A DNA stretch of 64,000 nucleotides from Arthrobacter sp. ov407 (GTDB lineage: Bacteria; Actinomycetota; Actinomycetes; Actinomycetales; Micrococcaceae), in assembly GCF_900102895.1 (NCBI RefSeq), contig NZ_FNGD01000007.1, positions 62,001-126,000 of the forward strand, read 5' to 3'. Below are positions 1-8,318 of this stretch, in pieces. Numbering within the stretch: position 1 is the first letter of the stretch; each line of letters opens with the position of its first letter. The position numbers and the translations under genes are program-made. The notes below the pieces were generated by a model that had not been told where the DNA came from, did not search any database, and saw only the letters and a list, made by a program, of their open reading frames with translations.

Positions 1-1
1 C

Positions 2-238
2 GCCCCTGCCGTCGACGGCATGGTCCAGGCCCTCAACGCCGCACAGTCGAAAATCCAGGGCGTGGCAGGGACCTCGCTGGGCCAGGGGTTCCAGGCTGTG
101 TACCTCACGGCGGGTATCGCGGCGATCCTCTCCGCCATTCTTACCCTCTTCATCTCTGCACGGTCCTCGGCGCCCACGTCCGATGCCACCGCGGAAACCT
201 CGAAGACCACTGCGGCCAACGCCGAAGCTGCCGTTTAG
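2..238 (+). CDS. C-terminal end of a membrane transporter (cut by window edge)
   Basis: The frame is open from base 2 and ends at a TAG at 236-238, so only about 78 codons of the 3' end are present. The visible part has one hydrophobic segment (YLTAGIAAILSAILTLFIS) followed by an Ala/Thr-rich hydrophilic tail, typical of the last helix and cytoplasmic tail of a major facilitator permease. It lies 57 bp upstream of the P450 gene on the same strand and is probably co-transcribed with it, which would suit an aromatic-substrate permease. The family call is inference, because the diagnostic N-terminal half is outside the window. Confidence 0.6.
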   Translation, partial: APAVDGMVQALNAAQSKIQGVAGTSLGQGFQAVYLTAGIAAILSAILTLFISARSSAPTSDATAETSKTTAANAEAAV

Positions 239-295
239 TACTGGCGGCCCGGCAACCGTTCAACGATCCATCATCTATTCCGCAAGGAGAACACC

Positions 296-1468
296 GTGAC
301 TGCACCCATCGAATCAGACATCGATATCTGGGATGACGATATCCTTGTCGACCCGTACCCCACCTATGCCGCGCTCCGCGAGCAGGCTGCCGTAGTCCAC
401 CTGCCCAAGAACGACCTGTACGTCCTGACACGCTACGACGCCATCCGCGACGCACTCGGTGATCCGGAAACGTTCTCGTCCACCAGCATCGGATTCAACC
501 CCATGGTGAACGAGGCACTGCAGGGCACCTCACTCGCCTCCGACCCACCCCTGCACACGCAGCTCCGCGCCACGCTGTCACAGAACCTCACCCCCCGCGC
601 ACTCCGCGGTCTGAAAGTGGTCATCGACGACAAAGCGGACAAGCTCGTCGCCGAACTCGCCGCCAGCGGCAGCTTCGAGGCCATCGATTCACTGGCCCGC
701 GCCTTCCCGATCGAGATCGTTGCCGACCTCATTGGCTTCCAGGGACACGTCAAGGACAACATGCTGCGCTGGGGCCAAGCCGCGATGCAGGTCCTCGGCC
801 CGCTGAACCAGCGCACGCAGGAGAACTTCCCGATCGCCGGCGAGCTTTACGGCTGGTGCTCATCGGTCACCGCAGAAGACCTGGCGCCCGGCTCCATCGG
901 ACGCGGAATCTTTGACGCCGAGGCGCGCGGGGACATTCCCCAGGGAACTGCCGGGCACATCATCCACCAGTACCTGGGGGCGGGTGTCGACACGACCATC
1001 GCCTCCATCGGGAACATTGTTGCGCTGTTCGGCCACCACCCGGAGCAGTTCGAGCTGGTCCGGAAGAACCCGGAACTCGTCCCCGCGGCTTTCGCCGAGG
1101 TGCTGCGCTACTGGGCACCGGTCCACATCTGGGGCCGCAAAGCCACCCGCGACGTGGAAATCGACGGAGCTACCATTCCTGCCGGCGCCCAGGTGGGCAT
1201 CCTCTTTGGGGCCGGAAACCGGGACCCGCGCCACTACGAGAACCCCGACACCTTTGACATCATGCGCAACCCCGTGGACCACCTGTCCTTCGGCTACGGA
1301 CCGCACGGCTGCGCCGGCCAGGGCCTGGCGAAACTCGAAGCGCATGCGATCATCGAGGCCCTTGCCCGCAGGGTGAAAACGCTGACGATCTCCGACGAGG
1401 TCCGGGAGCCGGGCAACATCACACGGAGCTTCGAGGTGCTCCAGGTCGGCAAGGTGGTGGCAGCATGA
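296..1468 (+). CDS. Cytochrome P450, CYP199-like
   Basis: This is a 390-residue bacterial class I P450, the usual length. The I-helix oxygen-activating motif GAGVDTT includes the acid-alcohol pair near Asp232-Thr233, the K-helix ExxR is in EVLRYWAP, and the heme-ligand loop FGYGPHGCAGQG places the thiolate at about Cys339. The GTG start is preceded by AAGGAG. From memory, the segments LGPLNQRTQ, DLAPGSIG and GNRDPRHYENPD resemble CYP199A enzymes, which O-demethylate methoxybenzoates. The stop overlaps the ferredoxin start (ATGA), and ferredoxin and reductase follow, giving a self-contained electron chain. Next to a 3-hydroxybenzoate/gentisate pathway, a methoxybenzoate demethylase role is the best inference; the substrate is unproven. 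Confidence 0.93.
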   Translation: MTAPIESDIDIWDDDILVDPYPTYAALREQAAVVHLPKNDLYVLTRYDAIRDALGDPETFSSTSIGFNPMVNEALQGTSLASDPPLHTQLRATLSQNLTPRALRGLKVVIDDKADKLVAELAASGSFEAIDSLARAFPIEIVADLIGFQGHVKDNMLRWGQAAMQVLGPLNQRTQENFPIAGELYGWCSSVTAEDLAPGSIGRGIFDAEARGDIPQGTAGHIIHQYLGAGVDTTIASIGNIVALFGHHPEQFELVRKNPELVPAAFAEVLRYWAPVHIWGRKATRDVEIDGATIPAGAQVGILFGAGNRDPRHYENPDTFDIMRNPVDHLSFGYGPHGCAGQGLAKLEAHAIIEALARRVKTLTISDEVREPGNITRSFEVLQVGKVVAA

Positions 1469-1659
1469 GAATTGAACTGGACCGGCCGCGCTGCGAGGGT
1501 CACGGCCTCTGCGAGGAAGCCGCACCGAGGCTGATGCATTTGGACGACGACGGGGAACTCGTCATCGACGTCCCTGACGTGGACGGGTCCGAGCTCGACG
1601 CCGCCAAAGCGGCGGTCCGGGTCTGCCCTGTCGCCGCGCTGCGGCTGGAGGCGGCATGA
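1465..1659 (+). CDS. [3Fe-4S] ferredoxin, P450 redox partner
   Basis: A 64-residue ferredoxin of the P450-associated type. Cluster cysteines are visible as C-x5-C in RCEGHGLCEEAAP and in the later RVCPVAAL. The central cysteine of a second cluster motif is replaced by His/Gly, as expected for a single [3Fe-4S] cluster. It would pass electrons from the downstream FAD reductase to the P450. The gene overlaps both neighbours by 4 bp (ATGA on each side), so the three proteins are translationally coupled in one operon. Confidence 0.93.
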   Translation: MRIELDRPRCEGHGLCEEAAPRLMHLDDDGELVIDVPDVDGSELDAAKAAVRVCPVAALRLEAA

Positions 1660-2900
1660 GCATGCGCAGAATAGTGGTGATCGGCAACGGCATCGCCGGA
1701 CTCACGGCCTGCGACTCGCTGCGCTCGGCCGGCTTCGACGGTGAGCTCACTGTTGTGGGTTCCGAGCGGCACCATCCCTACAGCCGGCCCGCCCTGTCCA
1801 AGGCGCTGCTGCACAATATCGAGGAAAGCAGTGTCGATGGGAACAACGGCGATGCCCTACAGGCGCACGCGCTCCCCAAACCGACCCACGAGGCAACGGA
1901 GCTGCTCGGCGTGAGCGCCACGGGCCTGGACGTCGACGCCCGGCTGGTACACCTGGACGGGGGCGGTGAGCTGGCGTACGACGGCCTCGTCATCGCCTCC
2001 GGTTCCCGGGCGAAGCGCCTCGCCCCCGGAAAAGGAGCAGTCTGGCAAGGACCGGGAGGACCGCACCAGGACGGCTTCCCCCGGGAGTTCACCCTGCGCA
2101 CCATCGAGGATGCGATCCTTCTCAAGGAGCGCGTTGCGTCGCGGCCCTCGGTCATCGTGGTCGGCGGGGGTCCGCTGGGCATGGAGGTCGCGTCCGGGTG
2201 CCTGCAGGTGGGCTGCGACGTCACGCTCGTCTCCGACGCCAAGCCACTGTCGCGCCAGCTTGGCGACCATCTGGCCGACCTCTTTACTGCCGCCGCCATC
2301 GGGCGCGGACTGCGGGTGGTTCGCGGCGGGAAGGCCCGTCTGGCCGATCACGGTGCCGGGGCCAAGGTTGTCCTGGCCGACGGCACCGAACTCGAGGCGG
2401 ATCTCGTGGTCACCGCCGTCGGCGATGAGCCGAACATCGACTGGCTGTCCGGCTCAAAATTGCTCACCGATGGGTCGCTGCGCGTCGACTCGCGCGGCAG
2501 GGTCCGGCCGGACATCGTGGCGGCCGGCGACGTGGCGTTCTTCCCGACCCGTCGCGGCGTGCAACGGGTTCCCCTGTGGACGAGCGCCATCGACCAGGCC
2601 AAGGTCGCGGCCGTCGGCCTGCTCAATGGCGATGCCGCACCCGAGTTCAACTTCCAGCCCTATTTTTGGACGGAGGGATTCGGGTTGTCGCTCAAGGCGG
2701 TCGGCTTCACGCCGGTGCTGGGTGCCCCCGACCATTGCGAGCCGGGCGGGGATAGCGGGTCAGTGCTCCTGCGCTGGGACAGCCCGGACGGTTCCGGGAC
2801 CGCAGCCGCGGTCAACTACCGGATCCCGATCCCCAAACTTCGCCGGCTGGCCGACGCCGGTCCGGCCGCGCTGCGTCCGGCCGCGCCCGCCCGGGTTTGA
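1656..2900 (+). CDS. NAD(P)H-dependent FAD ferredoxin reductase
   Basis: A 414-residue pyridine nucleotide-disulfide family reductase of the putidaredoxin/rhodocoxin reductase type. The N-terminal FAD Rossmann motif is VVIGNGIAGL (about residues 6-15), a second NAD-binding motif VVVGGGPLGMEVA lies near residue 170, and the FAD-contacting GD motif is VAAGDVAFF near residue 290. It would move electrons from NAD(P)H to the ferredoxin encoded immediately upstream, whose stop overlaps its start. It completes the P450 three-component operon. Confidence 0.92.
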   Translation: MSMRRIVVIGNGIAGLTACDSLRSAGFDGELTVVGSERHHPYSRPALSKALLHNIEESSVDGNNGDALQAHALPKPTHEATELLGVSATGLDVDARLVHLDGGGELAYDGLVIASGSRAKRLAPGKGAVWQGPGGPHQDGFPREFTLRTIEDAILLKERVASRPSVIVVGGGPLGMEVASGCLQVGCDVTLVSDAKPLSRQLGDHLADLFTAAAIGRGLRVVRGGKARLADHGAGAKVVLADGTELEADLVVTAVGDEPNIDWLSGSKLLTDGSLRVDSRGRVRPDIVAAGDVAFFPTRRGVQRVPLWTSAIDQAKVAAVGLLNGDAAPEFNFQPYFWTEGFGLSLKAVGFTPVLGAPDHCEPGGDSGSVLLRWDSPDGSGTAAAVNYRIPIPKLRRLADAGPAALRPAAPARV

Positions 2901-2926
2901 CGCCACGCCACCGCTAGGATTGATCT

Positions 2927-3541
2927 ATGTCGTCGTTGCGAGAAGCCCAGAAGAAACTCACCCGCGACATGATTGTGGAGCGCGCGCTTGAGCTCTTTAC
3001 CGAGAAGGGTTATGCCCCGACCACCATCGACGAGATCGCTGCGGCGGCCGGCACCACCAGGGCCACCTTCTACGCCTACTACCCCTCACGCGTTGATCTG
3101 ATGAGGGACTTCATGGCGCGGGTCAACGCGGTGCTGGACCGCGCCGACGCCCCGGGGAGCGGCTCCACCGCGCCGGACCTCGTTGATGTGGTGCGCGCGG
3201 GCGAGCTGCCGGGCATCCTGGCGTGGCTGGAGTCACGGGCGGCGCTCTGGCCGGTCTTCCGTCCCTACCTCGACGTGCTCGACGAGGCCGCCGCCGTCGA
3301 TCGTGAGGTGCGCGCCATGGTCGAGAGATGGCATGAGGAGGTCATTTCCGACCTGGTCCGCGGGATGAAGCTGGCCGGGCGCTTCTCGGAGGAGACGCGC
3401 CACATCCGCGGAACCCTCGCCTTCACCTCACTGGACTACGTTGCCACGCTCTGGACACGCCGCAAGTTTGAACCCAACCGCGAGCACGCCCTCGAGGTGC
3501 TTGCCGACAACTGGTACCACCTGCTGTGCGCTGAAGGCTGA
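2927..3541 (+). CDS. TetR family transcriptional regulator
   Basis: A 204-residue protein with an N-terminal TetR helix-turn-helix: MIVERALELFTEKGYAPTT followed by IDEIAAAAGTTRATFYAYY. The C-terminal half is an all-helical ligand domain with no recognised specificity. The gene starts 26 bp after the ferredoxin reductase stop in the same direction, so it may be the last gene of the P450 operon and its local regulator. That target is inferred from position only; no operator copy was identified upstream of the P450. Confidence 0.88.
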   Translation: MSSLREAQKKLTRDMIVERALELFTEKGYAPTTIDEIAAAAGTTRATFYAYYPSRVDLMRDFMARVNAVLDRADAPGSGSTAPDLVDVVRAGELPGILAWLESRAALWPVFRPYLDVLDEAAAVDREVRAMVERWHEEVISDLVRGMKLAGRFSEETRHIRGTLAFTSLDYVATLWTRRKFEPNREHALEVLADNWYHLLCAEG

Positions 3542-3624
3542 GCCGGCCGCGGATGAAGAAGGGGCCGCGCTCCCCATCGCTGACATGGGGGTACCTTTCG
3601 CCGACCTTCCCGGCCATCACGGAC

Positions 3625-4443
3625 TCAGTACAGGAAAATCGGCAGCCAGTCGCGGTTGTGGGCGTGCACCAGCGCGAGGAACAGCACGAAGTCGAAGGTT
3701 AGGTGCACGGTCACGACGTAGGTGAGGGACTTCGTCAGCTTGAAGGTGTAGCCCTGCAGCAACGCGAACGGATACGTCAGAAGCGGCCCCCACGCCTGGT
3801 AGCCGATCTCCCATAGAAAGGACGAGAAGATCACGGCTTGAAGGATGTTGGCCAGCCAGTCTGGAAAATGCCGCCGCAGCAGTGCGAACGTGGTGCAGAT
3901 GAAGAACAGCTCGTCCCAGATGCCAACGGCGTTCACTCCGAGAAAGAGCCGCCAGAAGGTCGTTGGGTCAGATGGGTCCGGCCAGTTTTGGTACACCCCA
4001 GTGCTGATCAGGTAGACGGGCAGGATGAAGTATCCGAGCAGGACCACGCCGATCAGGTACAACCTCGCGATCAACGGCCATTTACGGCCGGTGTTCACCG
4101 GAAATTTGATGATCTTCTCGCCGTAGACGAACCGCGACACAAGCCACGGAACCAGCACGGCCAAGGCGAGGGCACTGCCCATGAGGACCATGTGTTGGAT
4201 GCTCAAGTCAGCGTTAAGTGCCACCATGCTGATGATGACCATTCCCGCCGCGATCAGCGCGAGGTGCCGCGTCAACTCGCGGTCGATGAAAGCCGCAGTG
4301 GCCAGGCCCATGGCAAGCCCGCCATAGCCAAGCGGGTCATTCCCGCCGCCGAATAGCACCACTCCGGACAGCGAGACCAGCACCGCTGGCAGCAGCTTCC
4401 AACTGAGCGCGGTACGTTGACTTTCCGTCGAGACCGATGTCAC
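3625..4443 (-). CDS. CPBP family intramembrane protease-like protein
   Basis: A 272-residue multipass membrane protein with about seven hydrophobic segments. Near residues 173-195 it carries WDELFFICTTFALLRRHFP, and near 250 YVVTVHLTFDFVL. These match in position the conserved Glu and His motifs of the CPBP (CAAX protease and bacteriocin-processing) family. The first motif has a single Glu after Asp instead of the usual Glu-Glu, so activity is uncertain. It converges on the TetR gene and has no obvious functional link to the aromatic cluster. Start chosen is the first ATG. Confidence 0.7.
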   Translation of the reverse strand: MTSVSTESQRTALSWKLLPAVLVSLSGVVLFGGGNDPLGYGGLAMGLATAAFIDRELTRHLALIAAGMVIISMVALNADLSIQHMVLMGSALALAVLVPWLVSRFVYGEKIIKFPVNTGRKWPLIARLYLIGVVLLGYFILPVYLISTGVYQNWPDPSDPTTFWRLFLGVNAVGIWDELFFICTTFALLRRHFPDWLANILQAVIFSSFLWEIGYQAWGPLLTYPFALLQGYTFKLTKSLTYVVTVHLTFDFVLFLALVHAHNRDWLPIFLY

Positions 4444-4540
4444 CCAACAAGCATGCCAGTGCCCGCACTGGCGCGAAACGGTTTAGGCGCAGTCACCTTG
4501 GGGTGCGGGCGGCTGGCTCACCGGTTCATCCAGGGAGGTA

Positions 4541-4579
4541 CGACGGCGGCACGCACCGAAAAGGTGCGTGCCGCCGTCG
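4541..4579 (-). terminator. Hairpin terminator after the gentisate operon
   Basis: A perfect 17-bp inverted repeat (arms 4541-4557 and 4563-4579) encloses a 5-base GAAAA loop. It lies 38 bp past the maleylpyruvate isomerase stop on the minus strand. There is no long T run, so it may be a simple stem-loop terminator or an mRNA-stabilising 3' hairpin. Confidence 0.75.
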
Positions 4580-4616
4580 ATTGTTGTACCTAAGTTGCCA
4601 GTGAGCTGTGACAGGC

Positions 4617-5375
4617 TCAGATCCACTTCGGTGCGGCCGGAGCCGTATCGTTGGTGGCGGCAGCGCCGGGCCCGGTGGCGGTGACGCCGCCGCTTCCGCG
4701 TCCTGCTGCCCATTCGACGACGGCCGCCAACGGTCCGGAGACCACCGTTGCGGAGTCCGGCGTCGCGTCACCGAATGTGATACCGCGGTCCGTTACCTCG
4801 ATCACCAGGCCGGCGTCGGTGCCGCGGGTCTTCCAGGCGCCGGTGATGTCCGCCAGGAGCCGTTCCAGCACGGGGGCCGGGATATCGGCGAAGCTGGCGC
4901 CGTTGGCCAGGTCCACGGCGTGCATCCAGACTTCCCGGGTGCGCATCCACACCGTTTCGGTGGCAGGGACTTCCCGGCCCTGGATGGTGCGGACTGTGTG
5001 GTGCCAGGCGTCCTCGGGCAGGTCCCGCCATTCGACGTTCAGGTGCACGGCGGAGTGGTCAAACAGGTGCCGCAACGCGATCGGGCTCAGCGTGGCGCCG
5101 AAGTCGATCTCGTGGTCCCGGACCGCGGTGGAGGCATACATCGGGGTTTCCACTCCGGTGGCCGCCCACTCGACCAGGCGGGCGATGGCACGGGCGTTGT
5201 AGCCGATGTGCGCGGTGATGTGGCGGCGGGTCCAGCCCGGCAGCAGCGAGGCCCCGTCGAGCTCGGCGTCGGAGAGCTCGTTGAGCTTGCGGGCGAAGAA
5301 CGCCGTGCCGCGCCGGGCCTGCAGCAGTGCCGCGAGCAGCTCCGGGTCCGTGGTCTGGTCCTGGCGGGCAACCAT
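4617..5375 (-). CDS. Maleylpyruvate isomerase, mycothiol-dependent type
   Basis: A 252-residue protein of the DinB/MDMPI fold that isomerises maleylpyruvate to fumarylpyruvate in gentisate breakdown, using mycothiol in actinobacteria. Likely metal ligands are His52 or His56 in RRHITAHIGYN and Glu148/His152 in TREVWMHAVDL. The frame stays open further upstream, but that stretch lies inside the hydrolase gene. I chose the ATG at 5375-5373 because it overlaps the hydrolase stop by one base (TGATG) and gives the normal family length. It is the third gene of the gentisate operon. Confidence 0.92.
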   Translation of the reverse strand: MVARQDQTTDPELLAALLQARRGTAFFARKLNELSDAELDGASLLPGWTRRHITAHIGYNARAIARLVEWAATGVETPMYASTAVRDHEIDFGATLSPIALRHLFDHSAVHLNVEWRDLPEDAWHHTVRTIQGREVPATETVWMRTREVWMHAVDLANGASFADIPAPVLERLLADITGAWKTRGTDAGLVIEVTDRGITFGDATPDSATVVSGPLAAVVEWAAGRGSGGVTATGPGAAATNDTAPAAPKWI

Positions 5376-6199
5376 CAGGCTTCCTTGACCACGCGGTTCT
5401 TCAGCTGGCCCAGTCCCTCGATGGTGGTGACCAGGATCTGGCCCTCCTGCAGGTAGCGCTTGGGGTCCTGGGCGTGGCCCACCCCGCCGGGGGTGCCGGT
5501 GGCGATCACGTCGCCCGGGTTCAGGGTGATGATGGTGGAGATGTAGGAGACCAGGAACTCGGGCGTGAAGACGAGGTCGCCGGTGGGGGTCTGCTGCTGG
5601 ATTTCGCCGTCCACCTCGGAAGTCATCAGCGGACCTGCGCTGAATTCGTCGTTCGTGACCAGGGCAGGCCCGAACGGGGTGGACTTCTCCCAGGTTTTGC
5701 CCTGCAGCCACTGGATGGTGCGGAACTGGTAGTCGCGCATGCTGACATCGTTCAGCACGGCGTAGCCGGCGATGTGGTCCGCGGCGTCGGCCTCGCTGAT
5801 CCTGCGGCCCTTTTTGCCGATCACGACGGCGAGTTCGGCTTCCCAGTCCACGGCGTCGGATTCCTGCGGCAGGGCCAGATCATCGTTCGGGCCGATCAGG
5901 GATTCCTGGTATTTCGCGAACAGGGTGGGGAACGCGGGGACTTTCCGGCCCATTTCCTTGATGTGGTTGCGGTAGTTGTGGCCCACGCAGATGATCTTGC
6001 CGGGGGAGGGGACGACGGCGTCGAGGTCCGCGCCCTCGGCCTGGTGCGTGGCGCCCTTGGCCGCCTTCGCGGTCGCTTCCCAGTCGCTTGAGCGGAGCAG
6101 CTCTCCGACGTCGGCAAAGCCGTCGATCTCGGTCAGGGTGTCGCCGTCCTGGCGGACAGCCTTGGTTCCGTTGTCAGTGCGGAGGGTGAGGAGTCTCAT
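5375..6199 (-). CDS. Fumarylpyruvate hydrolase (FAH family)
   Basis: A 274-residue fumarylacetoacetate hydrolase-family enzyme. KIICVGHNYRNHIKEMG near residue 70 and the metal-binding region around DWEAELAVVIGKKGRRI (Glu-x-Glu type) are visible, as are VSMRDYQFR and the C-terminal VIATGTPGGVGHA. In this operon it should split fumarylpyruvate into fumarate and pyruvate, the last step of the pathway. Start and stop overlap the flanking genes (ATGA with the dioxygenase, TGATG with the isomerase). Confidence 0.93.
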   Translation of the reverse strand: MRLLTLRTDNGTKAVRQDGDTLTEIDGFADVGELLRSSDWEATAKAAKGATHQAEGADLDAVVPSPGKIICVGHNYRNHIKEMGRKVPAFPTLFAKYQESLIGPNDDLALPQESDAVDWEAELAVVIGKKGRRISEADAADHIAGYAVLNDVSMRDYQFRTIQWLQGKTWEKSTPFGPALVTNDEFSAGPLMTSEVDGEIQQQTPTGDLVFTPEFLVSYISTIITLNPGDVIATGTPGGVGHAQDPKRYLQEGQILVTTIEGLGQLKNRVVKEA

Positions 6200-7329
6200 G
6201 CGTTCTTGCGTCCTTCGATGTAGGTGCGGTTGAAGTTCAGTCGTTCGAAAATGGGGGCGTCACTGAAGCGGAAGAGATCGAACTCGGTCTCCGCTTGCAA
6301 TGACCAGGCTGCCCACGACGGGACGACGAAGAGGTCGCCCTTCGCCAGGTTCCTGGTTTCGCCGTTCAGGACCACGGAGCCGGAGCCTTCGAAGACCTGC
6401 CAGACGCTGGAACCGACCTCGCGGAGGGCCTCGGTGGCGGCGCCGGCGCGGAGGCGGTGGAACTCGGCCCGGATGGTCGGCATGACGTCCCCGCCCGTGG
6501 TGGGGTTGGTGTAGCGGACGGCGGCGTGGCCCTGGGACACGGTGGCCGGGTGGCCCTCGTCCTCGAGCAGCAGCTGCTCGGCCAGTGCGCGTTCCGTGTA
6601 TTCCCAGCGGTACGCCGCGATGGGGGAACTGGTGGTGTCGTCCAGGCCGGAGAGCGGGCGCAGGCCCGGGTGCGCCCACAGCCGCTCGGAGCGGGAGATG
6701 TCCGGGGTGGCCTCGTCGGTAACGCGCTCGGTGCCGAACTCGAAGAACCCGGCGTCGGCGTAATGCACGAACGGGATGTCCAGGCCGTCGATCCAGGCCA
6801 TGGGCTCATCGGTGTCGTTGTGGTGGCCGTGGAAGTTCCAGCCCGGGGTCAGCAGGAAGTCGCCGCGCGACATCCGCACCGGGTCTCCGTTCACGACAGT
6901 CCAGACGCCTTCACCCTCGACGACGAAGCGGAAGGCGTTTTGGGAGTGCCGGTGTTCCGGCGCGGTCTCCCGGGCGCCCAGGTACTGGATGGCCGCCCAG
7001 AGCGTGGGGGTGGCGTACGGGGTGCCGGGCAGGCCCGGGTTGGCCAGGGCAATGGCCCGGCGTTCCCCGCCCCGGCCCACCGGGACCAGATCGCCGGCAC
7101 GTGCGGCCAGCGGGTAGAGGTCGCTCCACCGCCAGACGTGGGGGACCGCTTTGGGGGTCGGGACCATCGGCATGAGGTCCGCGATCTCGGTCCACAGCGG
7201 GATCAGGTTTTCGCGGTCAAAATCCCGGTACAGCTCTTTGAGCTGGGCAGCTTCTTCGGCCGTCGGCTCCGGAGCAGTGTGCCCCGCAGCCACTGATTCG
7301 TGAGTCGTGTTCTCGGCGCTGATGGACAC
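6196..7329 (-). CDS. Gentisate 1,2-dioxygenase
   Basis: A 377-residue bicupin. The Fe(II) site is visible in the first cupin as PEHRHSQNAFRFVVEG with a later His in GWNFHGHHND; a second cupin near the C terminus has GDLFVVPSWAAWS. It opens the ring of gentisate (2,5-dihydroxybenzoate) to maleylpyruvate. It is the first gene of a tightly overlapping three-gene operon, with a TTCTG-N5-CAGAA dyad 78 bp upstream. Length and motifs fit the family well. Confidence 0.95.
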   Translation of the reverse strand: MSISAENTTHESVAAGHTAPEPTAEEAAQLKELYRDFDRENLIPLWTEIADLMPMVPTPKAVPHVWRWSDLYPLAARAGDLVPVGRGGERRAIALANPGLPGTPYATPTLWAAIQYLGARETAPEHRHSQNAFRFVVEGEGVWTVVNGDPVRMSRGDFLLTPGWNFHGHHNDTDEPMAWIDGLDIPFVHYADAGFFEFGTERVTDEATPDISRSERLWAHPGLRPLSGLDDTTSSPIAAYRWEYTERALAEQLLLEDEGHPATVSQGHAAVRYTNPTTGGDVMPTIRAEFHRLRAGAATEALREVGSSVWQVFEGSGSVVLNGETRNLAKGDLFVVPSWAAWSLQAETEFDLFRFSDAPIFERLNFNRTYIEGRKNA

Positions 7330-7406
7330 GTGGGCCTCCTCGGTAGGTCAGAACAGTTTCTTGGCGTAGTTCGACTCTACGGATGCCGGTGTGTGACCCC
7401 CAACAT

Positions 7407-7423
7407 ATTCTGCTGGCCAGAAT
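7407..7423. promoter_or_regulatory. Candidate IclR operator upstream of the gentisate operon
   Basis: ATTCTGCTGGCCAGAAT has perfect 6-bp arms (ATTCTG/CAGAAT) around a 5-base spacer. It lies 78 bp before the gentisate dioxygenase start and just past the iclR stop. The same TTCTG-N5-CAGAA core recurs at 8262-8276 in front of iclR and the permease, which is why I call it an operator. Confidence 0.65.
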
Positions 7424-7447
7424 TGCTCGTCCGGGCCGCCAGGGTGT

Positions 7448-8269
7448 TCAGTCCGGCTCGACCGGGTTTGCCGCGATATCGATCTCCAGCTGCCGGCAGG
7501 TTTCCCGCAGGGCGGGTACGAGTCCGGCGTCAAACACGCGGCGGAAGCGGGTCGCCGGAGTGGCGACGGTGAGCGCGCCGACCACGTGCCCGCGCCGGTT
7601 GTGCAGGGCCATCCCGAGCGCGCTCACACCCTCCTCCGTGCCTTCGAAATTGGCCGCGAAGCCGTTGCTGCGGATGGACTCCAGTTCGCGGAGGAACGCC
7701 GGGTACTCGTCACCCGGGATGGTGTCCCCGCCAATCTCGGCATTATTGCTGCGGAAGAGCTGGTCGATCATCGGCGGCTCCAGTTCGGCAAGCATGGCCT
7801 TGCCCCCGGAAGTCTTGTTGGCGGGCATCACCGTCCCCTGCCGGTCACCAACCCGCAACACATTGTCCCCTTCCACCGTCGCCAGGAAGCGCACCTTCGT
7901 GCCCACCCGCACCATGAGGTTCACCGTCTCGTTGAGCCGGGCAGAGAGCAGCTCCATGTGCGGCTGGGCGAGCGAACGGAGCAGCCGGGTCCAGCTCAGC
8001 CCCGCCGGCCCGACCCCCATCGCCGGGCCGGGGACATAGCGGCGGGTTTCATCCTGCACGGCGAATCCCCGGTAGACCAGCATCGCCAATAGGCGGTGCG
8101 CGGTGGACGGCGCCACCCCCAGCTCCCCGGCCGCGTCCTTGAGACGGAGCGCGCCCCCGTCGCGGAGCAGCTGGAGAAGCTGCAGCGCGTTGTCGACCGC
8201 CTCGATGGAATAGGTGGGCCTCTTCTGCACGGGCTTGCGGGCGGACTTGGCTGACGGGTTGTTCTGCAC
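7448..8269 (-). CDS. IclR family regulator of the gentisate / 3-hydroxybenzoate genes
   Basis: About 273 residues with an N-terminal winged helix (IEAVDNALQLLQLLRDGG, then LGVAPSTAHRLLAMLVYRG) and a C-terminal GAF-like effector domain, the standard IclR layout. A GTG start at 8269 gives a normal N terminus. An ATG at 8320 would add 17 residues and overlap the divergent permease gene. It sits between the gentisate operon and the permease/hydroxylase operon, with a matching dyad on each side, so it probably controls both and itself. Confidence 0.88.
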   Translation of the reverse strand: MQNNPSAKSARKPVQKRPTYSIEAVDNALQLLQLLRDGGALRLKDAAGELGVAPSTAHRLLAMLVYRGFAVQDETRRYVPGPAMGVGPAGLSWTRLLRSLAQPHMELLSARLNETVNLMVRVGTKVRFLATVEGDNVLRVGDRQGTVMPANKTSGGKAMLAELEPPMIDQLFRSNNAEIGGDTIPGDEYPAFLRELESIRSNGFAANFEGTEEGVSALGMALHNRRGHVVGALTVATPATRFRRVFDAGLVPALRETCRQLEIDIAANPVEPD

Positions 8270-8276
8270 ATCAGAA
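8262..8276. promoter_or_regulatory. Candidate IclR operator in the iclR/permease divergent region
   Basis: TTCTGCACATCAGAA has perfect 5-bp arms around a 5-base spacer, the same core as the site at 7407-7423. It lies 43-57 bp upstream of the permease ATG and overlaps the proposed GTG start of iclR, a position suited to autoregulation and control of the permease operon. Confidence 0.6.
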
Positions 8277-8318
8277 TTGTATTGTGGTTCACCTGCGGCG
8301 GCTAGGACAGTGAGTGGC

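Noticed and set aside
5376..5711. Upstream extension of the maleylpyruvate isomerase ORF
   Set aside because: This stretch overlaps the hydrolase gene and gives an Arg/Pro-rich leader; the ATG at 5375 fits the family length and overlaps the hydrolase stop.
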